Part shown: positions 46,341 to 58,345 of the stretch, in pieces
Position numbering within the stretch: the stretch's first letter is position 1
How the letters are laid out: each line of letters begins with the position of its first letter
Assembly (NCBI RefSeq): GCF_016545825.1
Contig: NC_052618.1
Span: 32,310,196-32,374,195, forward strand
Direction: 5' to 3'
Source of the DNA: Eucalyptus grandis
Lineage: Eukaryota > Streptophyta > Magnoliopsida > Myrtales > Myrtaceae
Length of the DNA stretch: 64,000 bases
Notes under the pieces: model-generated
What the model was told of the DNA's origin: nothing
Databases searched by the model: none
Seen by the model: only the letters and a program-made list of their open reading frames with translations
Made by a program: the position numbers and the translations under genes

Positions 46341-47069
46341 CCCTCGGAGGTCCCGTCTTCGGATTAGGGTACCATCGAAGAGTTGGGGAAAGTTCGGAGG
46401 ACGAAGACAGAAAGGCGAAACCCGCCACCTCGACCACGAGCAAGAAAGGCAAAACCCAATACTCCCAAACATTCGCGAGACATTCCCGGTCCTCCCATAA
46501 TGATGCGGGATGAAGCGAAGTAATAGATACCTGGGGGCAGCCAAGCGGAAAATTCGACTATCCGGTGAAGTATTCGGCTCCTCCCGGTTTCTATATTGAT
46601 CCCCGCGACATTGTCCCGGATGGATGGGGTGGCATGGATGATCCGACACCCCTGAGATCGAAAACCCCGAAAATGCATTGGAAGGAATCTCTAGTCTCTT
46701 CGATGATGTCTTCATAGGGGCCATTGACGAAGGACCTCGGAGAAGATGGGCTCTAGCCCACAAGAGTAACTCATTTACTGCTTTCTTACATTCCCCGCGC
46801 GGAATTTTTATCGCTTTCTAGGGCTTGTTTTTGATTTCTTCCTTTTCGCTTTCTTTTTAGGGCTTGAAAATTGCATTTCCATTCAATAAATGTAATTGAT
46901 TGATGAATATCAATAAAATTACAAGTTTTATTTTGAGGGCATGATGAGGTACACCAAACCAGCCCTAAGGTGACGATATCCAACAATGAAAAGAAAATAT
47001 CATCCAAGGAGAATTCTGAGGACTGGGCTTCTTCATGCTTCCTCATAAAAAAAAAAATCCAAAAGAACC

Positions 47070-47098
<29 letters not shown>
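47070..47098 (+). repeat. Internal poly(A) tract
   Basis: About 29 consecutive As (with a second, shorter A-run at 47047-47057) inside the non-coding part of the Ogre-like element. It may be a remnant of a retroposed insertion, or just slippage. Confidence 0.8.
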
Positions 47099-47100
<2 letters not shown>

Positions 47101-49715
47101 TCATTTTTCAAGACATTTCCAAAAAAGAATGCATTAGATTAGCCTTGTTTAATTTTCTGACTCATTTACTTCATGTTTCAGAGCATTACTTTCTTGACCC
47201 GATAAGAAAGCATCGAAAAGGCACATCAAGTTGCAATTGGTTCAATTGTTACTCAACAAGTTTCTAAAGAGTTAATGTCGGCCACATCTCGATACTACTT
47301 TAAATATCCATCTTGAAGGGCCAAACAAAGTGTGTTCCATTTCCATGCTTGACGGAATTTTCATTCTCGCCCATTAAATGAGGGCAAGTTAAAAGAGAAT
47401 CATCCATCTTTGATGAAAGAGGTACATCTCGTCTTTGAACATAAATAATTTTGGGAGATGACGCTTTGTTCTTTCCTTGCAGATGACGAATTGGGGGGCG
47501 CTACAAATTCTAGTAGTGACATGACTGAGACAAAATCTCGATCCAAGCCAAAATGGTTGTGCAATTTGAATTTACTTTGAGTTGCATAGTATCCTATTCA
47601 TGCACGTTCTCTTGTACAGGGGCAAAAGCAAGAACGAAGTATTCATCAAATCAAAAGCGGATTTTCAATCCAAGGACATCCATTGCTTTGAGACAGTCCC
47701 TTCGGTGGGACATTTCATTGAATGAATGCTTGCAATCATGTTTTCATACTTATAAGAGAATTTTTAGTATGGTAAACTGTTTGTTTGAAGCCACAAAAAG
47801 CTTTTCATGCTTAAAGTTGCTGAACTCTTTTGAGAAGAAAATTTTCATATTGATTTAGCTCACCAAGTTCATGTGGAGATTTGTCAAGATAGACAATTTA
47901 ATGGAGTGACATCAATGCTTAAGAATGCTGAATGAGACGTGTCAGTATGATGAAAGGCAAGCCTTATCCTATACACAATCCCCTACTTATACACTTGTGA
48001 GATGAGTGTAGGAAGTTCCATATCCGCAAGGTAAAGAGTTCTCTTGCAAAAGGTACGATAACCGAAATGATGAGAGGCAATTCATTTCTTCATCCCAAAC
48101 ACTACATATAATCCATTGCTTAACCCCTTTGAGCTCCATACACTTGTGGAAATTCTTTCAAATTATCCCTGTCAAGAACCACCCCACATTGGGGCAAATT
48201 GGAGGGTAAGATAGCACCATAAAGTGAAGAAAATGGATTGAAATTTTCTTGCTTTCACTTACATCAATTTTCAAGTCGTGCTATTACAATGAATTCATAT
48301 GGTAATTTAAGTGCCTTAGGATGACGAAGAGCATTTTTTTTCTCTATCCTACATGCTTATATCCTTTGCATAGCCCACTTGAGCCTACAATTTCATTTCT
48401 TTTTAAACCCAGTTGGTGATTATCCCCCACACTTTGGGGCAAGGCAAAAGGCATATGAAGACCCTTGAAAGTTCAAGTGTCATTATTTTACGCATGCATA
48501 GAAATCAAAATAGAACTAAGGGGCATGAAAAAGCAGTGTGCCTGGTAAAAGCAAGGCCAATGCCCATGAAAAAAGTGAAGAAAAAAATGAACAAGAACTA
48601 GGGGCATGAAAAAACAGTGTGCTTGATAAAAGCAAGGTCGATGATGCCCATAGATGAAAAAAAAGATAGTCAAGATAAAGACTATCTGTTGTAAAAAGGT
48701 TGTATCTCCAATGGAGCAATACTCAAAGAACTCAAAAGTTGAGTTTTTACAATCAATGGGGCATTTCATGAAGACAATCCCCGATGATGAAAAAGAAAAC
48801 TGGTGGCAATGCCAAGATGATCATCAACTCTCACCCTTAACACATATTTTGAGCCTAATGATTGTTTCATTTCTCAACCCATGAACCCAGCCTATGTTAC
48901 GTCCCTTGTAAAGTCTCTTCAGATTATGGCACTTGAATTAACATAGGAGTTCACATGTTTTATGCATCGCTCGAAAAAGTGCGAGCAAGATTATTTCTTT
49001 CTCATTTTGCAGGGTTCTTGACTTGTAAACCCGGAGATAATTAAAGAGTTGTTCTTTCAATAGCCTTGACTCAAAGAGTCCCTTTGTTAAGCCGTTGACT
49101 GAGCCCACATTACGGTCCCTATCAAAGACCTCTCGATTGGTAAGGTCGTACCGCTTGCATGAAAACTCGGACCCTTATTGGTATGACGATAGTGAGACGG
49201 AGTGATTCTCATAAAATAGCCTCTAAATGAGAGTGAGTGAAAGTCCTTTTAACTGAAGGTCTCTCATTTGGTATTCTTAGGAAATCCATGTCATGAGTGA
49301 AGATTGTCTTGAATGATAATTCTCTCTAGTGGAAATTTGGGTGATGCAAAGGTCATTATGCATGAACCCCGATTGAGTTGATGAAAATCTCATTGAATTT
49401 TGAAATATGCATTCTAGACTAGCTCAGTTTGTCTATCTCTTTGATGAATGCATATCAGTTTTTGCTCTAAATCATATCTGATAGGTAATTCAAGTTCCTT
49501 TCAGAATGTTTCATGATATTAGGAGATGAGAAACCTCTACCATGAGGTGAAAGACCTCCACGGGATATCCAAATTCCAAAAGACATATCCCCAAGAATCA
49601 GAGATATCATCAGGTAAGTATATCTCTACCATACTCTAAAATACTTGTCATTGTGTAGGTATTCTCTCTCAAGTACATCGACACTTGACTTGGTCAAGTT
49701 GTCCAATTATCGAAC

Positions 49716-49780
49716 CGGCGTGCTTCCGTAGCCAGGATTTCTTTTATCGACCTGGCGTGCTTTCGTAGCCTAGAGTCCTT
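49716..49780 (+). repeat. Two-unit repeat with GGCGTGCTT(C/T)CGTAGCC core
   Basis: ATCGAACCGGCGTGCTTCCG continuing TAGCCAGGAT, then after a few bases ATCGACCTGGCGTGCTTTCG continuing TAGCCTAGAG. The GGC/GCC and TGC/GTA pieces can pair with one bulged G, the same design as the larger array directly downstream. Confidence 0.6.
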
Positions 49781-49842
49781 TACACCGACACTCAATGGAG
49801 TTGTCCCCCAAAGATTTTTCATCCAGATTCAATCTGATTAAG

Positions 49843-50571
49843 GCGACCGAAGAATGGTTCGGGTCCTGGTCGGATGATTTCTGTCGCAAGGTTGGGCGAC
49901 CGAAGAATGGTTCGGGTCCTAGCCAAGCAAAACCTCAATCTAGGCGACCGTAGAATGGTACGGGTCCTAGACAACATTTATTGCTCTAACAGTGACCGTA
50001 GAATGGTACGGGTCCTGGAAAAGCAATTTCTTCATTCAGGCGACCGTAGAATGGTACGGGTCCCGGAAAATAATTTTCTTCGTTGAGGCGACCGTAGAAT
50101 GGTACGGGTCCTTGACAACACCTATTCCTTATTCAGGCGACCGTAGAATGGTACGGGTCCTGGAAAATGAATCCCCGTTTAGGCGACCGTAGAATGGTAC
50201 GGGTCCTAGACAAAACCTTTCTGCTGTACTAGGCGACCGTAGAATGGTACGGGTCCTGGGAAAGCAGTTCCTTACAAAACATTTCTGCCGTCATCGGGCG
50301 ACCGTAGAATGGTACGGGTCCCGGGAAAGCATTTCCTTACAAAACATTTCTGCCGTCTTGGGCGACCGTAGAATGGTACGGGTCCTAGGAAAGCAGTTCC
50401 TTACAAAACTTTTCTGCCGTATTGGGCGACCGTAGAATGGTACGGGTCCTGAGAAAGCAGCTCCTTTCTGCCATACTGGGCGACCGTAGAATGGTACGGG
50501 TCCTGGGAAAGCAGTTCCTTCACAAAGTCATGTTACTATTCTAGGCGACCGTAGAATGGTACGGGTCCTGG
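49843..50571 (+). repeat. Tandem array of 14 hairpin-forming units in the Ogre-like 3' region
   Basis: Cores start at 49843, 49896, 49944, 49992, 50039, 50088, 50137, 50183, 50233, 50298, 50362, 50426, 50479 and 50544 (plus or minus one). Each has a conserved core of about 26 nt, GCGACCGTAGAATGG followed by TACGGGTCCTGG, and a variable tail of about 20-38 nt; tails of units 9-13 resemble each other (GAAAGCAGTTCCTTACAAAA). The core can form a stem GACC/GGTC and GTA/TAC around a GAATGG loop. Units 1-2 have GAA/TTC instead of GTA/TAC. Tandem repeats before the 3' LTR are known for Tat/Ogre elements. Confidence 0.92.
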
Positions 50572-50788
50572 ACAGATAACACCCACTACCTTGAATTACT
50601 CTATCATCCTTAAAGGTAAGTTATTCCAGGTAGGTTCATCTATCATTTGCATTAACATTTACATGCATCATATAAATTGCATTAAAAAATGGAATTCACG
50701 TTCCAACAAAAAATCATTCATTGCATGAGCATGACCAAAATTTAGGTCTCAATTTGTCTTTTAAGGCAACCTCTGTGAGCTCACCTTC

Positions 50789-50800
50789 AAAGAGGGGCAG
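50789..50800 (+). other. Polypurine tract of the Ogre-like element
   Basis: AAAGAGGGGCAG immediately precedes the 3' LTR start at 50802. This is the expected plus-strand primer. Confidence 0.8.
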
Positions 50801-50801
50801 C

Positions 50802-53456
50802 TGCTAACACCTAAATTTTTAGGGTTAATTTTTGCTATAAAATAAAAAAATCACATGGCATATAGTTTAGGAAATTTTATTTTGTGTTATATTGCATTAG
50901 GATTTTTCACATATTTGGGTAATATACACTTTGCGAGGTGTATTTCGTGCAAAAAGGGAATTTTTTTGGATAGAATATGTGAAAAATACAAAAGAGAATA
51001 TCACATGTAGTGCAATGATATATTCAGAAAATTATGCACGAGTGAAATTGGAAATAAAATTTGCTTCAAAGATCTAAAATTTTCCCCTATAAAAGGCGTT
51101 GCACACGTACGGACAAAGGGGGATTTTCAAATTTTTGAAGAGCAATTACGTGAGGAGTTCTTGGGGTCTGGTGAGCGGGGATTCGAAAGAAAAATCAAGA
51201 AAAAAATTGCTTTCTTCCGTTTGTCTTTGGTTTGTCTTGAAGAGAAAAAAAGTCAGAAAAAAAAAGAAAAGAAAAGTCATGTCTGCAGAAGGGAAACAAA
51301 AGAGAGAGAGAGTACAGAGACAAGGAGTGACGTGAGAAAAAGAAAAAAAAAAAAAAAAAGGGGACGCCACCGTTCATCTTCCTCGCCGGGTTGTCCCCGC
51401 CGCGCCGGCGCCGCGTGCCAACGTCGTCGACCGCGCCGCACCGCCTCCACCGGCTACCTCCGCATCTCCGCCGCGGCCGCACCACCACCGATCCGCCTCC
51501 ACCGCGTCCGTCGCCCCGTGAGCAGCGCCTTGCCACCGACCTGCAGTGCGGAGTCCCGCCGCCCCGCCCGCGACAGGACCCGAAGCAGCCGTCGTTCGTC
51601 CCACCTCGCCGCGGCAGATCCGCGATCCGACGTCCGGATCTCTCCACCTCGTAGGTCCGAAGCTCCGTGCTCTGTCCCGACACCGCCGTGCCGCCGCGAC
51701 GCCCGCACCCGCCAGGCTGCGGTCCTCTTCCGCCCGACGACCTGCGAGCTGTCCCGACGACCCGCGCCGAAGTCCCCGGTGCCGCGCCGCCGTCACGCCC
51801 TCGCCGGAACCCTAGCCGGAGGCTTTCCCTCGCCGGACCCACCAGCTTTATTTTATTTTATTCTTTTTCTTTTTTCTTTTTCAGGAAAAAGGAAAAGAAA
51901 AGAGAAGTGAAAGAAAATTTAGGTATTTTCTTTATTTTATTTTTTAATTATTTTTGCTATTTTATTTTATCTTTTTAGTGTAATTATTCCTTAATCTGAA
52001 ATTGAAATTCCATGACATGAAATTGCCTGGAAATTAGTGATTCTCAGTCCGATTTTCAAGCTCGAAATCCGACTCGCAATCACTTAAAATTGCCAATCCG
52101 ATCTCCCGCTCGAGATCCGATTCGTGATTTATGTGAAATTGGCCAACCCGATCTCATGCTCGAGATATGGTTCGTCAATTTGTGTATCAATATGGCTTGA
52201 TTTGATGTGGTGTTGCTTAAATTAATTTTCTTAAAAAAAAATAGAAAATGTAGCTTTAGGGTTTGCATGTTCACAATAGGTATTTTATTTCGAATTTTAA
52301 AAAAAAATAAAAAATCAAATCAATTCATTTAGGTTGCTAGTTCTTTTAATTTGGATTGCATGTTTAATTATTTGGCAATTATTAATTTTGAAATTTAAAA
52401 AAAAAAAGGAAAAAAGGAAAAACATAAAAAAATCATCATGCATAATTCATGTAGAATTAGGGTACATTTTGCACGTCATTGCATATTAGGATAGAAATTG
52501 CACTTAAGTTAATTTAGATAATTTCTTAATTTACTATAGGTTTAGGTATTTTATTAAATGGATTGCATTTTAGGATTATCTAGGTTAAGATAATATTTTA
52601 GTTTAAATTAGGATGTGGCTCAACCTAATTCTTAATATAAATTAAATAGGATCTTAATCTAATTAGGTAATTTTCATATTTCACCTAATTTCGAATTTCA
52701 TAAAAAAAAAACATAAAAAATGCCATAGGTTGATTTGTCTTTATTTTTTAGGATAAAAAATGTATTCTTTTAGGAAAAAGAAAAATTGTCATATGCACGT
52801 CATTAGGGTTAGAATTCATTGAGATGCATGACATTTATTATTTTTGCTAGGCCATTCAAATTACATGTTATTAGAATTAGGTCATTTAGTTAATATTGCA
52901 TTGCATATTGCATGATTTTCATTAAAAAGTGAAAACAAAATAAAAATTGTGTGTTAATTAGAAACCATATCTAGGGTTGTTGATGTGGATTTTAATTTAA
53001 CATTGCAGATGCTTTCGTTGCTTTGAGGTAAGTCCTGCAATTTATTCATTTGCTTTCTTGAGTGTTAAATTGGTGGTTTGTGCACCTGCATGGTCACCTC
53101 ACATGTTAGGAAAATAGATTTAAAATCAATCCAAACTGCTTGCCAAACATTTATTAAAATAAAAAGAAAGGTACCGAAAGGGCGTTAGAGAATTTTAGCG
53201 TAACCAAGTCCCCGTACCCATAGTCTCTGGTTCGTAGGAGTAAAATAATTCTCCCATTATTTTACTTGGGTTTCTAATCGACCCACCAAAAATAGATTAG
53301 TGGCGACTCCTAATTGAAAATCAATTGCATGTTAAGAACTTAAACTTAAGTCGCGAATTGGTATGGGCTTGGGAGAGCCCGAGTTAAGTCTAGGCTTAAC
53401 AATCCATTAGCCAAACCCTAGGTGGTTCATGCCTCGAAAAAAATTGGGTCGCGACA
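50802..53456 (+). repeat. 3' LTR of the Ogre-like element
   Basis: 2,655 bp from TGCTAACACC to GGGTCGCGACA, nearly identical to the 5' LTR. Visible differences are mostly homopolymer lengths and small changes in the GC-rich block (51355-51835). Confidence 0.95.
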
Positions 53457-54625
53457 AGTATATTGATTCTTGCTCACTGTTTTCATTTATTGGCTAACTC
53501 ATTCAGTCTCCCTATTTTCTCCGTGCATTTGCATTCAACTTCATATCCTAACATGCCAATGAGATTGAGTTGATACCTAGAGTTTGATATCCTAACATTA
53601 CAAGGTTAAGTTGGTGTGAACTATGCATGCTTTTCTGTTTCGCGAGAAACTGATGCAAAGACCTCGGATAAATTTAGTTACTCAAAATCTTGGAGGAACT
53701 GACAAAATTCAAGGAGACCGGAGACCCTTTCACCAGGGAGTTCTTTGAGCTCTTTCAGACAATTTACAAGCTACAGAAGTCCATGCTCAAGAAGTTGTGG
53801 ATCAAGAAGAAGAAGATTGAGAAGAAGCTTAAGAGCATACAGATGTGGAGGAAAATCTCAAGCATGATACCGGTTGCAACTTTCGCAGCCATTCTAATCT
53901 ATTCTGTCACAACTGCTACGGTGGCTTCTCCGCCAGTTGTTGCTGCCCTAGCAGCTGCAACCGCCATGGATGTGATTGGCAAGTGGATTGACTCCCTTTG
54001 GAGGAATTGTGAAGAAGCACTGAAGAGACGGGAGGAGGTGATCACCTTGATGCAGTGCTAGTGAGTGCTAAACCAAGTCAAAGCTTTTTGTCCATTGAGG
54101 TCTTTGCATCTAACATAATGAACATCGTGAGGCTGGCTTGATTTTTAAGTAGCTACAATGATGCGAAAAATGTCTAGGAGTCCAAAATGCAAGAAAGTCT
54201 GAAGGAGAAGTCACCATGATTACATGAATAATTTCTCACAACTAAAATCTCTACAGGCCGGCATCTTTGTTGCTCTCAAGGACCTGGATAAAATGAGAAT
54301 TACGATTGACCCTTTGGAGGTACAGATTAAGAGCCTCTTGCAGAAAGCTGATTTTCCAATTGAGGCGGGAGCAGAGGCAGTAAAGCTCGGAATAGCAGAC
54401 ATTAAGAAGAAGCTGAGAGACTTCATGAAGGACGCCAAAGGACTGGGAAAAGATGTCAATATGTGCAGCTGCAATATCCAGAGATCAAGGCTAGTGGTGC
54501 TTCAGAGGATTATAAAGCCTCCTACCAATTGCAATGGTGCCCCAATGTAGCTATAGAGAATTGTTGCTATGTCTTTTTCTTCCTGCGAGGGATGTGTGGT
54601 GGACCTCCATTTGCCTTGCTTTCTC

Positions 54626-54636
54626 TCTTCAATAAA
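54626..54636 (+). terminator. Polyadenylation signal downstream of UPF0496 copy B
   Basis: TCTTCAATAAA is conserved from copy A (9488-9493) at the same distance from the exon-3 stop. Confidence 0.4.
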
Positions 54637-54679
54637 GCGGAAGACATCAACATTTGGCATTCGATTTGTTGAATAATCA

Positions 54680-55517
54680 TTATTAAAAGCAGCTTTCAAA
54701 TATAAAGGCCTTTATCAGCTTTGGACAGGAATTTTTTCAATCCCTAATTGATGTTAAGGACGAAAGTACAACCTTTTCACATTTTACTTTCCTACGAAAT
54801 GCTGAAAAACTATCCATCCAAGCTGGATTGGCTGACATATGATAGTTGAAGGCGGTCACTCTTACAATCATTGACGTGTCCCTTCTAATAACAACCTTCC
54901 AGGGATTATATGTTGCCAAAGATACTTTCCTTGTTGATCTTAAAGTCGGAGCTAAGATTATAAATCCATGAGCCTAACTAAGTTGCATTAACAACTGCAA
55001 CCATGTGGCACATCAAAACCTATGATGAAACTCTCTCTTGTTGCACTGCTAAATAGATAGATCTTTGCAGGTTTGATGGACAATTGAAAGTACAGGATAG
55101 GATGGAAAGTCCTCAATATTCAAAATTAAGTAATAATCCCTTGTTTTGGTTGCTCGTGTATAGTTCCATATGCTGATTAAACAAGTTCAGATCACTGACA
55201 TAAAACTGACCTGTTATATGGAAACGGTATGGTTCAGGTTCTTCCGAAAAGCAGAAGTTAGTAGCTAGGAAAGAATAGTTAAATTTTCATTGAATCGTGT
55301 TTAGAGCTCATTATGTTCATGAGAAATGTCTGACTATGAGAAAAGATGAAAGCTGCATAAGCCAAATGGAAGACCAGACAGCAGTAACTCAGAAAAACGA
55401 ATCATCTATATGAAGAAAACATACCCTGTCAATGTGCCTCATTAGTAAAAGAGTACTCCTGAATAAAACTAATCAGTAAATCCAGTCATCTAGAGACAAA
55501 TTTAATGTTGACAATAA
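54680..55517. other. Intergenic (copy B), no gene recognised
   Basis: Nearly identical to 9540-10377. No coding frame or element. Confidence 0.6.
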
Positions 55518-56663
55518 TTAATGGAGGAAGAAATTGCAGATGTTGATTTTTCCTAATCAATACTTGGCAAAATTGCAAGTAATGACAGCTTTCCCAGAGC
55601 CAGCAATTGGCCTTGGGTGGATATTAAAATAGGTTGCAGATGCCAGGTATCACAAATGGAAGAAAAAAATGAGATATGTACATATGCCAGTCAAGAAGAT
55701 AACTCCAAGAGCAAGCAAAAGGCAATTCACCATCAAGAGAGCTCCTTTTCTGCTCCTGGATTAGGAAAATGGCCCTTAGAATGGAAGTTGGAGAGCAACT
55801 GATTCTTGAAGCAGAAGGTGTCCATCAGCAAAGAGGTGACTTCATTTTCGGATGTGGGGATGTCATCGAGGCAGACATGTCCCACTTGCACATGAACTTC
55901 TGCGGGGTCCACGCCAAACGCTTTGTCCATGAAAGATGGACAATGCTACTTGTAGCCAATGGTCACATTATAAACTGCAATATAGGAAAGAAGCTCACTC
56001 AAGCTGGAAGGGACAACAGACAGGACTTCCACTAGTCATTGATATTGTAAATACCTAGTAGTACTTTTTTGTCTTTCTTTCCCTCAAACGAGATTTGCCA
56101 CTGTTTTTGTTTCAATTCAGCCCAATATATAGGGACTACAATTTATGGATGTTCTCTTCAGTATCAGAAGAATTCAAGACCATTTTATCCCCTATATTAT
56201 TCCCTAAAGGAGAAAACTGTAATTTCATTTTCCGTATATTCCATAGGACAATTCATATTTTGAGAAATAGCAGGACTTACCGCCTCATTTATCATGTCAA
56301 ATCTTGAACCAACTGCCTATTCAGATATAGCTTCTCAAGTTCCATATGGAATGAATTTTCTTCAGCATTAGAAAGTTTGATTCGGAGGAATCCTGGTAAC
56401 AAATGATACCGACCAAAATTGTACTATGGGATCAATTTATGTGGAACCTTCGAGGTCCATATTGGATACCTCCATTAGATTTATAAACCGCCCACTCCCT
56501 CAGTCAAAACAGATGCAAAATTAAGACAACCCGAACCTAGGGACGCCCGTGACTCCTCCAAGCATCTATAAAACCCCTTTGTCTTTGGAAGCGGAACATC
56601 TTTTAGGGTTGGTAGGCCATTTTCAGGAGCATATTTTTTTACTTCAAAGACACTTCTACTCAC
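55518..56663 (-). pseudogene. LPAT4/5-like acyltransferase pseudogene (copy B, uninterrupted)
   Basis: Two minus-strand exons, 56537-56663 (VFEVKKYAPENGLPTLKDVP, LPKTKGFYRCLEESRASLGS) and 55518-55974 (YNVTIGYK, stop, CPSFMDKAFGVDPAEVHV, then the C-terminal membrane segment and ASATYFNIHPRPIAGS). Here they are only about 560 nt apart, which shows the original exon spacing before the copia insertion in copy A. The TAG after IGYK and the TGA in the last membrane segment are shared with copy A, so the gene was dead before the duplication. Intact plant LPAT4/5 proteins have about 375-390 residues; about half is represented. Confidence 0.85.
56198..56202. other. Empty target site of the copia insertion
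   Basis: Single TATTC in CCCCTATATTATTCCCTAAA. In copy A the same sequence is split at this pentamer by the copia element at 11059-18171. Confidence 0.95.
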
Positions 56664-56799
56664 TGCAGTTCACATTTTAAGCTCAATCTACCAGGCATAT
56701 AGGGATAGAGAAAAAACAGAATGATCATATATCAGAAGGTAGAATGTAAGATCCATTAACCAGATGAATAACAAGGCATCTTGTCAATATTTGTTGTGA

Positions 56800-58345
56800 G
56801 GTACTCACAATGCACATATGGTCCTAATGAGCTATATCATTTCATTTCAGGAGTGCCTGATAACAAGTAACGTTTTAGGAGTACTGAATTTGGAACAGAA
56901 TTATTGGGATTTTTAATGTCACCTCATTTTAATCTTCTCAGATACGAGATCTTTATCACAGGCCAGAAAAGGGAACAAATCCTTTAATTATCTCTTCAAG
57001 TACAATCAAAACAATTCATGAATACACGAATATGTTGTTTACATGACTCGACTAAAAGGTGATACTGTTAAGGGGTATATTGATCAGCTCACTTACCAGG
57101 CTCGGTGGAATGATGCAGAGGGTATTGGCAACAGAGGAAATTATGGACTGATTTGGCGGCCAATCTAATTGTCTCATAGCCTATCAAGTTGTTTTGAGCA
57201 CAATCATTTGGGTGATAACATACAAAACCAGAAGAGTTGGGACCTCCTTCATACATGGACCAGAATTCAGAAAACATCTCGAAGTTACTCTTCTTTTGCT
57301 GGATAAAAGATACACTACTATGGGGGCACCAAGGGGGCTGCAAACCTATATTAAACGTAAACTCATATAACCAAAAAGAGCTTGCTTACAGGTTAAACCA
57401 TCAACGACGTCAATCCAAGCATTTGCTTGCACAAGTTTCCACTATACCAAAAAATGTGACATCTTTCAGCAATCCTCAATAATCACCAAAAACAGGCATC
57501 TTCATTCCTTGTGCTCTCTTCTTAGGTTCTTTCCAAATCAACCAAGAACCAGGGGGCCCTGCAATTCGATAATTCATGCTCAATGGATCCTCCGATCATG
57601 TATCCCAAGTTAGCCTGATGAAAGCATAAGAGGCCACCCAAAAAAGTCAGTCCAGGAACAACGAAGGAGAATATGATTCGCCATCTCTGCCTCCGGACTC
57701 AGAAGGAAGTGCCTATCGGCCCACACTTTGCCTCTAATGCAAATTTATTAAGGAGGGAATATGTTCCAAGTTGCTTTTCTAAGCAACAAAAATAAACACA
57801 TAAGTAGTCGTTGTTTTCACATTCAAACTCTCCTCGGAAACACGTCTCTGGCTTCATGAACTTTCTATACTAACAAACTGCAATGAAATTTCACAGAAAA
57901 ATTTCCACGTTTACAACTATTCAAACACGAAGAATCAGCAGAATTGAGAGAATTCTTTTGAATTATACAGCAAATCAGAAAACATTAGCAAAAGTTTCAA
58001 GTTCCAGGTTGTGGATTTGTCCCGAAAAATCAACTTCCCAAGTGATTCTCCCATCAGTGGACCGATACCATTCCAACACAAGGGCCTCCTTGTTCCTTGG
58101 CACAGTAAAGGTTCAGGAAACGATCTCAGAGAGGGGTATACCTACGCATGTCAAACCATTAACGTGCCTTCCCACTTTTGGAGATGCATGAAGAAGAAAG
58201 TCACTTCACCTGTCTCTAATCTGCCTAGAGATACTTACACCATAAGTGGCTCTTCTATTTCCAGAAATTCATCCAATTTCTCCAAAGCAACTTTTTATTT
58301 GTTACAAGTACAATTGTTTTCTTCCGCTGGAACTTTTTGAATTCT
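56800..58345 (-). pseudogene. Decayed minus-strand gene, family not recognised (copy B)
   Basis: Duplicate of 18780-20320 at about 99% identity by eye. It has the same exon-like pieces, the same TGA before the FTVPRNKEALVLEW piece, and an open frame at 57089-57343 ending at a GTAAGTGAG donor. The shared stop implies that it was already non-functional when duplicated, unless the exon limits are different from those I drew. Confidence 0.4.

Larger units (their letters stand above)
46341..49842 (+). other. Ogre-like element, region replacing RT-RNase H-integrase
   Basis: After the protease come about 400 nt of Pro/Gly/Asp-rich broken frame (PGFYIDPRDIVPDGWGGM near 46580-46650), then AT-rich non-coding DNA. 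I searched the given translations for Y-x-D-D, D-D-E-type integrase and HHCC motifs and saw none. Minor repeats occur: an 80-nt near-duplicate at about 48525-48670 (GGGGCATGAAAAA, CAGTGTGC, TAAAAGCAAGG) and two units at 49716-49780. The large enzymes are deleted in this copy or in its whole subfamily. Confidence 0.7.
38759..53456 (+). mobile_element. Ogre/Tat-like Ty3/gypsy LTR retrotransposon lacking RT and integrase
   Basis: A 14,698-bp element has LTRs of 2,658 and 2,655 bp, a tRNA-Arg-type primer binding site, a polypurine tract and a 5-bp target duplication. Internal order is an extra ORF1 before gag (a hallmark of plant Ogre elements), gag with a zinc-knuckle remnant, an aspartic protease, then 4.4 kb with no detectable RT, RNase H or integrase, and a tandem repeat array before the 3' LTR. 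The LTRs are nearly identical, differing mostly by 1-3 nt changes in homopolymers and in the GC block, so the insertion is young. A defective copy could only have moved with enzymes from a related autonomous element. Confidence 0.92.
38295..54550 (+). pseudogene. UPF0496 copy B, disabled and split by a 14.7 kb insertion
   Basis: Exon 1 (38295-38707) is intact and almost identical to copy A (one visible amino-acid change, H to D near the end). Intron 1 contains the whole Ogre-like element (38759-53456). Exon 2 (53678-54060) has four As where copy A has five just after the acceptor (TACTCAAAATC against TACTCAAAAATC), shifting the frame. Its 3' end reads ATGCAGTGCTA|GTGAGT instead of ATGCAA|GTGAGT, adding five nucleotides and a TAG. 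Exon 3 (54257-54550) is intact in sequence. Even with correct splicing of a 15 kb intron the protein would be truncated. The near identity elsewhere says that the loss is recent. Confidence 0.85.

Noticed and set aside
49843..50571. CRISPR-like look: 26-nt repeats with 20-38-nt variable spacers
   Set aside because: The setting is a plant retrotransposon with defined LTRs, there are no cas genes, the spacers partly resemble each other, and unit length drifts. It is a tandem repeat of the element.
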